Assembly: GCA_012514035.1 (NCBI GenBank)
Contig: JAAZBB010000072.1
Location: 1-64,000, forward strand
Length of the DNA stretch: 64,000 nucleotides
From: Lentisphaerota bacterium
Lineage (GTDB): Bacteria; Verrucomicrobiota; Kiritimatiellia; CAIQIC01; Lenti-01
Direction of reading: 5' to 3'
Shown here: positions 16,769-24,884 of the stretch, piece by piece
How the letters are laid out: each line of letters opens with the position of its first letter
Position numbering within the stretch: position 1 is the stretch's first letter
Notes under the pieces: generated by a model
What the model saw: the letters and a program-made list of their open reading frames with translations, nothing else
Told to the model about the DNA's origin: nothing
Databases searched by the model: none
Made by a program: the position numbers and the translations under genes

Positions 16769-17577
16769 GAGTACCACAGCCTCGTCACGAAATAGCCCAG
16801 CGTCAGGATCAGCAGGAAGGAGACGATCACGCTGCGGCGGGTGGCGCGGCCGACGCCCACGGCCCCCTCCTGCGTGCGGAATCCCTGGTAGCACGACACC
16901 GAAACGATGATCAGCGCAAACACCACGGCCTTGACCAGCCCGACGTAGAAATCCTTGTTGTAGGTGAATTCGAACAGCCCGTCGTAGTAGGTTTCGGGCG
17001 CCACGCCCAGCATCGTGGCAGCCACGATCGCGCCGCCCAGCAGCCCGAGCACGTCCATGTAGATCGTCAGCAGGGGTGCCATCACCACCAGGCCCACCAG
17101 CCGCGGCATCATCAGGTAGCGCAGCGGCGAAACCCCCATCACGTCCAGCGCGGCGATTTCCTCGGAAACCGTCATCGTGCCCAGTTGCGCGGCGATGGCC
17201 GAACCCACGCTGGCGGCCAGGATCAGCCCCGTCATGAACGGGCTCATTTCCCGCAAAATGCCGTTGCACACCAGGGTGCTGACGTACCGCTCCTGCTTGA
17301 CCAGTTCCAGCCCGAGGCCCATCTGCACCGCGAGGATCATGCCGGTGAAAAGCCCCACCACCGTGACCACCCCCAGGCTCTTGATCCCCATGGTGTAAAG
17401 CTGCGTCACGACATTGGCGCGGTTGCGCGGCGTGAACGCCTGCGGCACGTAGGCCAGGGCCCCCAGCAGCATCAGCAGCGCCTGCCCCGTGCCCTGACAG
17501 GCGGCGATCACCCCGCGGCCCAGGGCGGCGACGGCGTTCACCGGGGGATCGTAGTATTGCTGTTCACGGGTGATCAT
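16765..17577 (-). CDS. mlaE: MlaE-like lipid ABC transporter permease
   Basis: A 270-residue membrane protein with the MlaE family core: FTGMILAVQMGLGLELVKQ, a central GSAIAAQLGTMTVSEEIAALDVMGVSPLRYLMMPR stretch (the highly conserved E-x-x-A-L-x-x-M-x-x-x-P loop) and the late GFRTQEGAVGVGRATRRSVI. About five membrane helices. It forms the inner-membrane channel with MlaF. ATG 17577 overlaps the stop of the upstream WPLW protein (ATGA), so the two are translationally coupled. The upstream 840 nt of the ORF-track entry belong to another frame. Confidence 0.92.
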   Translation of the reverse strand: MITREQQYYDPPVNAVAALGRGVIAACQGTGQALLMLLGALAYVPQAFTPRNRANVVTQLYTMGIKSLGVVTVVGLFTGMILAVQMGLGLELVKQERYVSTLVCNGILREMSPFMTGLILAASVGSAIAAQLGTMTVSEEIAALDVMGVSPLRYLMMPRLVGLVVMAPLLTIYMDVLGLLGGAIVAATMLGVAPETYYDGLFEFTYNKDFYVGLVKAVVFALIIVSVSCYQGFRTQEGAVGVGRATRRSVIVSFLLILTLGYFVTRLWYS

Positions 17578-19202
17578 GGCGGGGCCGGCGCCGCCGGCTG
17601 CAGGCGAATCCGCCCCAGCCACAGCAGGCGCACCTGACGATTTGTAGCCGTTCGGTCGTAGGCCAGCAAGCCTTTCAGCACCGACCAGCGCCGCGCGCCG
17701 TCGTCCGCAGTCCGCTCGTGACCCCACAGCGGGAAGAGCGAAAACGCGCGCGCGCCGCCGCGCCGGGTGTCGCGATACAGGCCCCACAGCACGTCCAGAT
17801 CGCTGTCCGCCCCGTTGACGCGATAATCCAGCACGGTCCACAGCGGGGCCCAGCTGCGCTCCACCGGCGGCGGATGGCCCGCCGGCCACAGATCCAGCAG
17901 GCGCAGGCGATAGGCGTCTTTTTCCAGATCGTAATTCCGCGAATACAGCGGCCACAGCTTCGTGCGGTTCGCTGTCACGCGCGCGGGGGTCGCCGGCTCG
18001 CTCTCCTGCGCCGGCGGCCGCCGGCGGCCCGCGGGGCGGGGATTCTCCGACTGCGTCACGTTGTGGTAGAACGGAATCAGGCTCCAGCGGTTTTGTTTCC
18101 GGAAGCCCCACTCGTTCTTCTCGTTGACGATCAGCGGCCAGAGCCAGAAGCGCCGTTCCAGCGCGCCGTCTTGCCGACGGCCGTAGAGCGGCCAGATCAC
18201 CAGCCGTTCGCGGAAGCCCGTCTCGCGCTGAAAAAACGGCCACGGGCAATACGTGCGCGTCATCTTTTCGCTGCGGATCTGCTGGATGAACGGCGGCAGG
18301 AACATCCAGCCCTTCTGGTTTTCCAGGTTGACGCGCCCGACCAGCGGGAACAGCACCCAGGCGGTGCCGTTGGCCTTCGGGTGCGTGTAGCGCGCGTGGG
18401 TCCAGAGCGGCCACAGCACCGCATGCTTCTCGTACTGGCGAACGTTTTTCGCCCAGACGTAGAACGGAAACACGCGGAATTTTTCCAGGTGCCGGTCGGG
18501 CGTTGTCGTCCGCGACCAGATCGGCCAGAGCACGTCCGTGGTCTGCACATCATGGATCCGGCTCTGCGCCCACAGCGGCCAGAGAAAAAAGCGAATGCGG
18601 TCCTGGACCAGGATGTTGCGGACTTCCCCGCCCAGCGGAAACAGCGCCGCGTAGGACGCGCCCTGCTCGTCGCGCCCGTGGAACCAGATCGGCAGCAGCC
18701 AGAAACGGTACTGCGATTCCGGATCCGTCCGGTCCTGGTCCAGGAACCACGAAATCAGCACCCGCCACGACTTCTGTTTTCCGAACGTGCTGCCCGCCGC
18801 CAGCGGCCACAGAACATCCCACGACTCCCGGTCCGCCGCCGGATTCCGCGCCCGCGTCCACAGCGGCCGCGGCGACGCCCGCAGGCTCAGCCCGTTCGTC
18901 CCCTCGGCCCGTTCCCAGAACGGACCGACCGCCCGGAAGCGCGCATTGCCGTCGCTGTCCGCCAGCCACGAGGCCACCGGCCCCCAGTCGCTCTCCACCA
19001 CCCGCGGCTCCACTGCCCCTTGCGCTCCGTCCGCCACCAGCAATGGAAAAAGAATGACGAAAAAAAGTTTTCCACACCGTGGAAAAAAACACCCCTTTTT
19101 TTCCACACAATGGAAAAAATTTTCGCGGTTTTTCCACACAATGGAAAAAAAGTTTCCACAGTGTGGAAAACCGCTTCCGCCCCGCCCCGCCGGCGCGCTC
19201 AC
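17574..19202 (-). CDS. WPLW-repeat protein leading the mla operon, function unknown
   Basis: A protein of 510-542 residues with no recognised domain but an obvious repeat: about every 25-35 residues there is a hydrophobic-x-P-[LIF]-aromatic core (VLWPLA, LLPIWF, LFPLGG, FLWPLW, VLWPIW, VFPFYV, VIWPLY, WLWPLI and so on, roughly 18 copies) in strand-like surroundings. A beta-barrel or beta-propeller is plausible. The start is undecided. GTG 19202 overlaps the dihydropyrimidinase stop (GTGA) but makes the first 40 residues translate the palindrome array. GTG 19106, inside the second palindrome, gives a cleaner signal peptide (MEKKG, then LFFVILFPLLVADGAQGA). It is coupled by ATGA to mlaE, suggesting a cell-envelope partner of the lipid transporter. 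Confidence 0.7.
   Translation of the reverse strand: MSAPAGRGGSGFPHCGNFFSIVWKNRENFFHCVEKKGCFFPRCGKLFFVILFPLLVADGAQGAVEPRVVESDWGPVASWLADSDGNARFRAVGPFWERAEGTNGLSLRASPRPLWTRARNPAADRESWDVLWPLAAGSTFGKQKSWRVLISWFLDQDRTDPESQYRFWLLPIWFHGRDEQGASYAALFPLGGEVRNILVQDRIRFFLWPLWAQSRIHDVQTTDVLWPIWSRTTTPDRHLEKFRVFPFYVWAKNVRQYEKHAVLWPLWTHARYTHPKANGTAWVLFPLVGRVNLENQKGWMFLPPFIQQIRSEKMTRTYCPWPFFQRETGFRERLVIWPLYGRRQDGALERRFWLWPLIVNEKNEWGFRKQNRWSLIPFYHNVTQSENPRPAGRRRPPAQESEPATPARVTANRTKLWPLYSRNYDLEKDAYRLRLLDLWPAGHPPPVERSWAPLWTVLDYRVNGADSDLDVLWGLYRDTRRGGARAFSLFPLWGHERTADDGARRWSVLKGLLAYDRTATNRQVRLLWLGRIRLQPAAPAPP
19068..19170. repeat. Array 1: four copies of the 19-bp palindrome TTTTCCACAC-nnTGGAAAA
   Basis: Copies lie at 19068-19086, 19099-19117, 19130-19148 and 19152-19170. 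The consensus is TTTTCCACACAATGGAAAA; copies 1 and 4 have extended arms (TTTTCCAC-ACC-GTGGAAAA). Start-to-start steps are 31, 31 and 22 nt, close to three, three and two helical turns. The array sits between the dihydropyrimidinase stop and the WPLW gene body and overlaps the possible 5' end of the latter. A half-site, CAATGGAAAAA, lies near 19041. Confidence 0.85.
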
Positions 19203-20563
19203 AACAGCAGCCGGCCCTTCCCCGGCGACCCGACGAACTGCCCGTGGCGCACCATGATTTCACCGCGCACGGTGACGACTTCGGGCGCGCCGTGGACATC
19301 GATTCCTTCGTAGGGATTGTAGTCCGTGGCGATGCTCTGGGTTTGCCGGGAGAGGGTGCGCCGCGCGGCGGGATCCCACACCACCAGGTCGGCATCCGCC
19401 CCGGGGGCAATCGTCCCCTTGCGCGGCCACAGGCCGAAAATCTTCGCGGGATTTTCCGCCGCCGCCGCCACGAGGCGTTCGAGAGATATCTTCCCGCCGA
19501 CCACCCCCGCCGTGTAGGCCAGCGCCACGCGCTCCTCCACCCCGCCGATGCCGTTGGGAATCTTGGTGAAATCGCCGCGCCCGAGCTCTTTCTGGCCCTT
19601 AAAGTCGAACGGGCAGTGATCCGTGCCCAGGGTGTCGATGCGCCCGTCCGCCAGCGCGGCCCACAGCGCCGCCTGGTCGGACTTCTCGCGCAAGGGCGGC
19701 GAGAGCACCCATTTGGCGCCCTCGAAATTTGGCCGCTCCGCGCAGGTCTTGTCCAGCACGAGGTAATGGGTCATCGTTTCGAGGAACAGCTCGGAAATCC
19801 GGTCGCGGAAGCCGTCGGCCATGGTGAGGGCCGCGGCGCTGCTGACGTGCACGATGTAGGCCTTTGCGCCGGTGGCGGCCGCAAACGTCAGGAACCGGCA
19901 GACGCCTTCGGCTTCGACCAGGGGCGGCCGGCTCGGACCGTGCCATTCGGGCCCCGTTCGGCCCGCCGCCAGCAGTTTCTGCTGCAGCGCCGACACCAGT
20001 TCGGCGTTTTCGCAGTGCGCCATCACGATCAGGTCGCGGGCCGCCGCGAACTCCAGCACCCGGTACAAGTCCGTGTCGGACATCGCCAGGGTGGGCTTGT
20101 AGGCTAGATAGATCTTGACCGACCGCAGGCCCCTGGCCACGTAGGCCTCCAGTTGCCGGCGCGTGGTTTCATCGAACCGGGTCAGGGTCAGATGCCAGGC
20201 GTAGTCGCAGTGCGCCTGGCCGGCGGCCTGTTGGTCCCAGGCCGCCCAGGCCGCGTCGGGATCGGGCTCCAGGCCCGAACCGGCGAAATCCATCACGCAG
20301 GTCGTGCCGCCCAACAGCGCCGCGCGCGTGCAGGAATCATAGTCGGATTTCACCGTCACATTCTTCAGCGGCATGTAGGCGTGGACGTGCGGATCAATGA
20401 AGCCCGGGAACACCAGTTTGCCGGCCGCTTCGATCACCGTCGCGCCCGGCGGCGGGGCGATCTCCGGCGCCACGCGGGTAATCGACTCCCCCGCGCACCA
20501 GACATCCGCCGCCCGGCGGCCCGCGGCCGTGACCACTTCGCCCCCGCGGATCAACAGGCCCAT
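19199..20563 (-). CDS. hydA: Dihydropyrimidinase / D-hydantoinase
   Basis: A 454-residue cyclic amidohydrolase that opens dihydropyrimidine or hydantoin rings, for example dihydrouracil to N-carbamoyl-beta-alanine. All ligands of the two-metal centre are visible: HxH in FIDPHVHAYMP (about residues 57-61), the lysine to be carboxylated in RSVKIYLAYK, histidines in VMAHCENAEL and YIVHVSS, and the aspartate in TLGTDHCPFD. Length is as usual for the family. AGGAG lies 8 nt before the ATG. It follows panD by 10 nt in one operon with tsaB, and its stop overlaps the GTG of the next gene. The true substrate cannot be fixed from sequence alone; related allantoinases and phenylhydantoinases exist. Confidence 0.88.
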   Translation of the reverse strand: MGLLIRGGEVVTAAGRRAADVWCAGESITRVAPEIAPPPGATVIEAAGKLVFPGFIDPHVHAYMPLKNVTVKSDYDSCTRAALLGGTTCVMDFAGSGLEPDPDAAWAAWDQQAAGQAHCDYAWHLTLTRFDETTRRQLEAYVARGLRSVKIYLAYKPTLAMSDTDLYRVLEFAAARDLIVMAHCENAELVSALQQKLLAAGRTGPEWHGPSRPPLVEAEGVCRFLTFAAATGAKAYIVHVSSAAALTMADGFRDRISELFLETMTHYLVLDKTCAERPNFEGAKWVLSPPLREKSDQAALWAALADGRIDTLGTDHCPFDFKGQKELGRGDFTKIPNGIGGVEERVALAYTAGVVGGKISLERLVAAAAENPAKIFGLWPRKGTIAPGADADLVVWDPAARRTLSRQTQSIATDYNPYEGIDVHGAPEVVTVRGEIMVRHGQFVGSPGKGRLLL

Positions 20564-20573
20564 CGGCGCGCTC

Positions 20574-20936
20574 CTATTTCTTCAGAATCTTGGCGATGCG
20601 GTTGCGCGCATCCACCTTCACCACCGTCGCCTTGAACTTCCGGGCCTCCGCATCTTCCATCGGCGCGTAGGCCAGCACGATGATGGTGTCGCCCAGCACC
20701 GCCAGCCGCGCCGCGGGCCCGTTGAGCATCATCTGTCCCGTGCCCCGCTTGCCGCGGATCACGTAGGTGATGAAGCGCTCGCCGTTGTTCAGATTCAGGA
20801 CCTGCACCTGCTCGCCGGCCAGCATGTCCGCCGCCTCCATCAGGTTCTCGTCGATGGCGATGCTCCCCTCGTAGTCGAGTTCGAGCCCCGTCACCGTCGC
20901 CCGGTGGATTTTCGATTTCAACATGATGCGCTGCAT
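20574..20936 (-). CDS. panD: Aspartate 1-decarboxylase
   Basis: A 120-residue pyruvoyl enzyme that converts L-aspartate to beta-alanine for pantothenate and coenzyme A. It begins [16 protein letters not shown], the usual PanD start, and has the self-cleavage site YEGSIAID, where Gly-Ser processing gives the pyruvoyl group (Ser about residue 25). [18 protein letters not shown] and the late [12 protein letters not shown] are also family blocks. Length is typical. GGAAAGGA precedes the ATG. It sits between tsaB and the dihydropyrimidinase gene, both on the same strand. Confidence 0.95.
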   Translation of the reverse strand: MQRIMLKSKIHRATVTGLELDYEGSIAIDENLMEAADMLAGEQVQVLNLNNGERFITYVIRGKRGTGQMMLNGPAARLAVLGDTIIVLAYAPMEDAEARKFKATVVKVDARNRIAKILKK

Positions 20937-20989
20937 CGTCGGTCCTTTCCTTTAAAAAAACGTACTGTATCCCGATCCCCGCCGCCACT

Positions 20990-21625
20990 TCAAGAGCCGA
21001 GAATGCGCGGCCGGCCCTCGGCATCGAAGCGCGGGGGAACAATCACCGGGGGATGAAGATAGATCGGCTGCCGTTCCTCGCTCGGCCCCCCGGCGAAGAA
21101 CAAGCGTCCCACCCACTCCGCCTGCGGGACGCGGCCGGGCTCAATCCAGTGCGCATCCGGCCACTCCCGGCCGCGCAACTCCGCCGGCAGCAGCCGCCAC
21201 GCCCCCGTCTGACGGAGGAGATGCAATGGCTCGCGCTCAAACCGCCCCGCCCAGATTTGTCCCCGCCGCGCGTCGCCCCACACGACCACCGACATCATTT
21301 CCGTTTTTTCCGCCAGAATCTCCGCCGCCAGCGCGGCGCCGCTGGAGACCGTCCACACCGACTTGTTTTGCGGCAGCGCCCACCCACAGGCCGCCGTGAG
21401 GCTCACCCGCAGACCTGTATAGGAACCCGGCCCCCGACCAACTGCGAAGGCACCAAGGGCCTCCCACCCCCAGCCCGCCCCGGACAGCAAAGCCCCCCCC
21501 GCATCGAAAAGCCCTTGGCTGCGACGCTGACGGGCATCCATCGGCACGGACGCCACCACACCGCCATCCTCAACAAGCGCCAGGCTGCCGGCGTCGGACG
21601 AGATTTCCACGGCCAGAACTTTCAT
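20990..21625 (-). CDS. tsaB: tRNA threonylcarbamoyladenosine biosynthesis protein TsaB
   Basis: A 211-residue protein of the ASKHA fold needed with TsaD and TsaE to put the t6A modification on ANN-decoding tRNAs. It starts MKVLAVEISSDAGSLALVE and contains GRGPGSYTGLRVSLTAACGWA, the diagnostic GPGSYTGLR block. The C-terminal half is less conserved, as in all TsaB. The ribosome site is weak (AGGGC just before ATG). It heads the minus-strand run to panD and the dihydropyrimidinase, with a promoter presumably in the AT-rich region upstream (21830-21900). Confidence 0.92.
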   Translation of the reverse strand: MKVLAVEISSDAGSLALVEDGGVVASVPMDARQRRSQGLFDAGGALLSGAGWGWEALGAFAVGRGPGSYTGLRVSLTAACGWALPQNKSVWTVSSGAALAAEILAEKTEMMSVVVWGDARRGQIWAGRFEREPLHLLRQTGAWRLLPAELRGREWPDAHWIEPGRVPQAEWVGRLFFAGGPSEERQPIYLHPPVIVPPRFDAEGRPRILGS

Positions 21626-21947
21626 GCCCTACACGTTGTCCGCTCCGGCCCTTCCTGTCAATGACCCAGAACACAACGTTTCCATGGGGCACATCCGCGA
21701 TTGGGAATACTACCCCAACGATGCAGGGGGCAATGGACGGGAGCACGCGCAGACGAGTACACCAAACGACTCCGGTTCGTCGTTCAGCGATCAGGCTGAA
21801 TTCTTGCACTTCATTGCCGAAACGTTTGTTTCAATGTTTATAAACATTGAAATTATTCGAATATTTATAAACATTGATATACTTTTCTTATCCAAATGCC
21901 GTGCATCTGGTTACTTTGGCAGGGCTGGAAAATATTCCGGACTCGGG
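21626..21947. other. Intergenic region upstream of tsaB
   Basis: 322 nt between the tsaB start and the stop of the DNA glycosylase gene, both minus-strand. It holds the tandem 20-bp palindromes and an AT-rich block near 21830-21895, presumably the tsaB promoter region. No ORF here is credible; the plus-strand ORFs of the track lack ribosome sites and homology. Confidence 0.5.
21831..21877. promoter_or_regulatory. Tandem 20-bp palindromes TCAATGTTTATAAACATTGA
   Basis: Bases 21831-21850 form a perfect 20-bp palindrome. A second copy at 21858-21877 matches at 17 of 20 positions. Start-to-start distance is 27 nt. They lie about 205-250 nt upstream of tsaB in an AT-rich block and look like a tandem operator for a dimeric regulator. 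Confidence 0.6.
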
Positions 21948-22508
21948 TCAGTCGGGCGGACGGGCGGCGGCAAGCTCGGGCCCAGCGAGTGCGGTGCGCC
22001 AGGCGGCGAGTTTGCGGGCATAGGTGCGGGAGGCATGGGCGGGGCTGGTGGAGGGCAGGCGGACCAGTTCAACGCCATTCAGAAGACGATTGCAACGGGG
22101 TGCCACATGCCGCCGGAACAAGTCCGCCGCGGAACTGCCGTTGAACGCGATCCGCTTCAAGCCCGGATGACGCCGCAGCAACGCGGGAATGTCGTTGGGG
22201 ATGAGTCGCCGGGGATGAATGTCGGAATCCAGACTGCCGGGACGATGCGCCGCATGAAGAACATCCCACAGCATGACTCCGCAGGCGGCCAGCCGACGCA
22301 ACCGAACGGCATAGGCCCATGACCGCCCCGCGCCGTACAGATCCCCCATGATCTGCCAGAAGCAATTCCGGGGATGGGCGTAGTACTGCCCCTGCCGGAT
22401 GGATTCCGCACTTGGCAATGTGCCCAGGATCAGTACCCGCGCGCGGCGGGGCTCTACGGGCGGGAAGCCCGTTGCCCAGGCTGGGGCCTTGGCCTTTGGC
22501 TGCTTCAT
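21948..22508 (-). CDS. Uracil-DNA glycosylase superfamily protein, hypoxanthine-DNA glycosylase type
   Basis: A 186-residue DNA repair enzyme expected to excise deaminated bases, probably hypoxanthine. [30 protein letters not shown] is the first family motif: GTLPS in place of the GxDPG of classical UDG, followed by the YYxxPRNxFW block of the hypoxanthine-DNA glycosylase group. The second motif, LPSTSPAHA, contacts the minor groove. Length fits (about 165-190). It is translationally coupled to the MsrB gene (ATGA overlap). Substrate choice is inferred from the group. Confidence 0.85.
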   Translation of the reverse strand: MKQPKAKAPAWATGFPPVEPRRARVLILGTLPSAESIRQGQYYAHPRNCFWQIMGDLYGAGRSWAYAVRLRRLAACGVMLWDVLHAAHRPGSLDSDIHPRRLIPNDIPALLRRHPGLKRIAFNGSSAADLFRRHVAPRCNRLLNGVELVRLPSTSPAHASRTYARKLAAWRTALAGPELAAARPPD

Positions 22509-22996
22509 GGATCTGTCCGCCGGGACACGAAGCGCAGGGCGACGGAATTGATGCAGTAGCGCAGACCGGTGGGGCGCGGCCCGTCGTCGAACACGTGGCC
22601 CAGATGGGCGTCACACCGCGTGCAAAGCACCTCGGTCCGCACCAGGCCGTGGCTGCGGTCCGGGCGCATCGTGAGGTGCTCGCGGGCTACCGGCTGGAAA
22701 AAGCTAGGCCAGCCCGTCCCGGAATCGAACTTGTGGTCCGACGAAAAGAGCGGCAGCCCGCAGCACACGCATTCATAGGTACCGGATTCGTGGTGGTCGT
22801 GGAACGGTCCCGAACAGGCCCGTTCGGTGCCCTGCTGGCGGGTGATGCGGTATTGCTCCGGGGTCAACCGGGCACGCCATTCGGCATCGGTCATGACCAG
22901 CTTGTCCATGGAAACGGCCTCCCTTTGTGCGGGCCCGGCCCCCGGCCCAGTGGTCCCGACAACCAGCAACCAGCTGATGACCAGTGCGTGCTTCAT
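22505..22996 (-). CDS. msrB: Peptide-methionine (R)-S-oxide reductase, exported
   Basis: MsrB reduces the R form of methionine sulfoxide in proteins. It has two zinc-binding CxxC pairs (ECVCCG and [15 protein letters not shown]), the substrate region [11 protein letters not shown] and the catalytic cysteine in RYCINSVAL. The start I choose, ATG 22996, gives a signal peptide ([19 protein letters not shown], cut near the following A/Q), so it should act in the periplasm; the further in-frame upstream start in the ORF track runs into the opposite-strand cdaA. 163 residues. Its stop overlaps the glycosylase ATG. It is divergent from cdaA, with under 100 nt between starts. Confidence 0.93.
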   Translation of the reverse strand: MKHALVISWLLVVGTTGPGAGPAQREAVSMDKLVMTDAEWRARLTPEQYRITRQQGTERACSGPFHDHHESGTYECVCCGLPLFSSDHKFDSGTGWPSFFQPVAREHLTMRPDRSHGLVRTEVLCTRCDAHLGHVFDDGPRPTGLRYCINSVALRFVSRRTDP

Positions 22997-23075
22997 GCCG
23001 ATACCATACCCCATCGGCCCGGCCGGCGAAAGGTTGGCACTTGCGCCGTTGCGCGCTGCGTGGCAAATTGCCGTC

Positions 23076-23960
23076 ATGAACAGAGCCTGGACGGACTATT
23101 TCCAGCAGATTCCCAACCCGGGGGTGGGCGGACTGCTGGAGATTCTGGTCCTGTCGGTCATGTTTTACTACGCCATCCTGTTCTTCCGCGGCACCCGCGG
23201 CGCTCAGGTCCTGCTGGGATTCGTCACCGCCGTGGTGGCCATGCTGGTGGTGACGCGGATTTTCAACCTCGATACGCTGAACTGGCTGCTCCAGCAGATG
23301 TCGGTCTATCTGGTCGTCGCCTTTCTGGTGATCTTCCAGCCGGAAATCCGTCGCGCGCTGGCCGAGCTGGGCAAACAGCACGTCTTCGCCACCACCGAAC
23401 GCGAACGCGGGGTCCTGGACGAAATCCTCCAGGCGGTTTCCCGCCTGGCGGCCGACAAGATGGGAGCCCTGATCGCCATTGAACGTGAAATCGGGACCCG
23501 GGCGGTGCAGGAGACCGGTGTCCGGCTGGATGCCGCGGTCAGCGCCGAACTGCTCGCCACCATTTTCTATCCCCGGACGGAATTGCACGACGGCGGCGTG
23601 ATCATCGCAGGCGACCGCATCCGTGCCGCGGGCTGCGTCTATCCGCTGTCGAGCCGGGACATCGGCAAGACGGGCACCCGCCACCGGGCCGCCGTGGGCC
23701 TGTCGGAGGAAAGCGATGCGCTGGTGATCGTGGTGTCGGAGGAGACCGGGGCAATTTCCCTGGCCTACCGGGGCCGGCTGATCCGGGGCCTGGAAGAAGA
23801 ACGCCTGCGTCGCATTCTTTCTTCCGTGCTGCTGCGCAGCGCCAAGACCCAAAGCCGCTGGCAGCGGTTCCGGCGCAATCTCGACCTGTCTGCCGAAGGA
23901 CTGGCCCGCACGGATGACATGATGGAGCGTGAATTTGAAAATCCGCCGCCGAATCCTTGA
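23076..23960 (+). CDS. cdaA: Diadenylate cyclase CdaA
   Basis: Makes cyclic di-AMP from two ATP. 294 residues: three N-terminal membrane helices ([20 protein letters not shown] onward) and the DAC domain with [24 protein letters not shown] (the DGA motif is DGG here), the [24 protein letters not shown] block holding the RHR motif, and a coiled, charged tail. ATG 23076 begins the canonical short periplasmic lead-in; the longer track ORF runs into msrB. It overlaps cdaR by about 30 nt. c-di-AMP controls potassium and osmotic balance and cell-wall homeostasis in many bacteria. The alanine-to-glycine change in DGA is conservative and also occurs in active enzymes as far as I know. Confidence 0.94.
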   Translation: MNRAWTDYFQQIPNPGVGGLLEILVLSVMFYYAILFFRGTRGAQVLLGFVTAVVAMLVVTRIFNLDTLNWLLQQMSVYLVVAFLVIFQPEIRRALAELGKQHVFATTERERGVLDEILQAVSRLAADKMGALIAIEREIGTRAVQETGVRLDAAVSAELLATIFYPRTELHDGGVIIAGDRIRAAGCVYPLSSRDIGKTGTRHRAAVGLSEESDALVIVVSEETGAISLAYRGRLIRGLEEERLRRILSSVLLRSAKTQSRWQRFRRNLDLSAEGLARTDDMMEREFENPPPNP

Positions 23961-24882
23961 TTTTCTCGCCACCCGCAATGGCCTGCGTCTGCTGGCGCTC
24001 GGCGCCGCGGTGGTGGTGTGGTATGCCATCCGCGCGGCGACCAGCAACGCCACGCTCATCACCGACATTCCCCTGACGATCCAGCCGCCGGCTGACTGGA
24101 GCGTGGTGGCTGGTTCCGCCAAAACCGTGGACGTGGCGTTTTTGGGAACCCGCAACGATCTGCGCTACCTGAACCGCGAAATGATCAAAGCCACGGTGGA
24201 TGCGCGCGTCCACGAGGACACCCGGCCGCTCACAGTCACCCTGAGCGCGGCGCACATCAATGCGCCCGGCAGCGCCCGCATCGATTTCATCCGTCCCGCT
24301 ACCATCACCTTCCGGTTGGACCGCCGGATCACCAAACAGGTGCCGGTCACTGTGGAAACCCAGAACCTGCTGCCCGACGGCTACGAAACCGAAAAGATGG
24401 TGGTAACGCCGGCAACCGTGGAACTGTCCGGGCCCGCCCAGATCCTGGATCAGATCGAATCCATTCGCACGGTGCCGGTGGATCTGGATGGCCGTATCCG
24501 GTCCATCAACAAGCGCCGCCTGCCGCTGGTGCCCGGCGAGAACTTCGCCGACGTGCGCATCGATCCGCCCGCCGTCACGCTGGACCTGACCATCGTCGAG
24601 CGGTCCGTCAGTCTTGTGTTCCCCGACCTGCCGATCATGGCGCTGCTGCCGCCGGGCCGCTCCGGACAGGCGGAGCTGGATCCGGAAGTGGCGACGCTCA
24701 CGGTCAAGGGCCGGCCGGAACTGATCAAAAACCTGTCCGCCGGGGATCTGCGGTTGTTCGTGGATGCCGGGGAGGCGTCCGGTCCGGGTCCGGATACCCT
24801 GCCAATCCGCGCCGTCCTGCCCAACGGGGTAACGCGGGTGCGCACCGAACCGGCCACCGCCACCGTTCGTTTGGAGGACTGA
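23929..24882 (+). CDS. cdaR: CdaR / YbbR-domain protein, partner of CdaA
   Basis: A 317-residue membrane-anchored protein with an N-terminal helix (GLRLLALGAAVVVWYAI) and four YbbR-like beta modules outside; the segments ITDIPLTIQPPADW, VPVTVETQNLLPDGY, RSVSLVFPDLPIMAL and VATLTVKGRPELIKNL mark them. It normally binds and tunes CdaA. It starts with GTG at 23929 inside the end of cdaA, with GGAG just upstream, indicating coupled translation. TPR and YdjY-type genes follow in the same run. Confidence 0.9.
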   Translation: MNLKIRRRILDFLATRNGLRLLALGAAVVVWYAIRAATSNATLITDIPLTIQPPADWSVVAGSAKTVDVAFLGTRNDLRYLNREMIKATVDARVHEDTRPLTVTLSAAHINAPGSARIDFIRPATITFRLDRRITKQVPVTVETQNLLPDGYETEKMVVTPATVELSGPAQILDQIESIRTVPVDLDGRIRSINKRRLPLVPGENFADVRIDPPAVTLDLTIVERSVSLVFPDLPIMALLPPGRSGQAELDPEVATLTVKGRPELIKNLSAGDLRLFVDAGEASGPGPDTLPIRAVLPNGVTRVRTEPATATVRLED

Positions 24883-24884
24883 CG

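Noticed and set aside
19068-19170. CRISPR array
   Set aside because: Units are palindromes of 19 bp with 3-12-nt gaps; spacers are far too short and no cas gene is present.
23034-23060. Sigma-54 promoter before cdaA (TGGCAC...TTGC)
   Set aside because: The gap between TGGCAC and TTGC is 0 or 8 nt rather than the required 5.
22827-23075. Upstream extension of cdaA
   Set aside because: It overlaps msrB on the opposite strand and lacks membrane segments; ATG 23076 starts the conserved protein.
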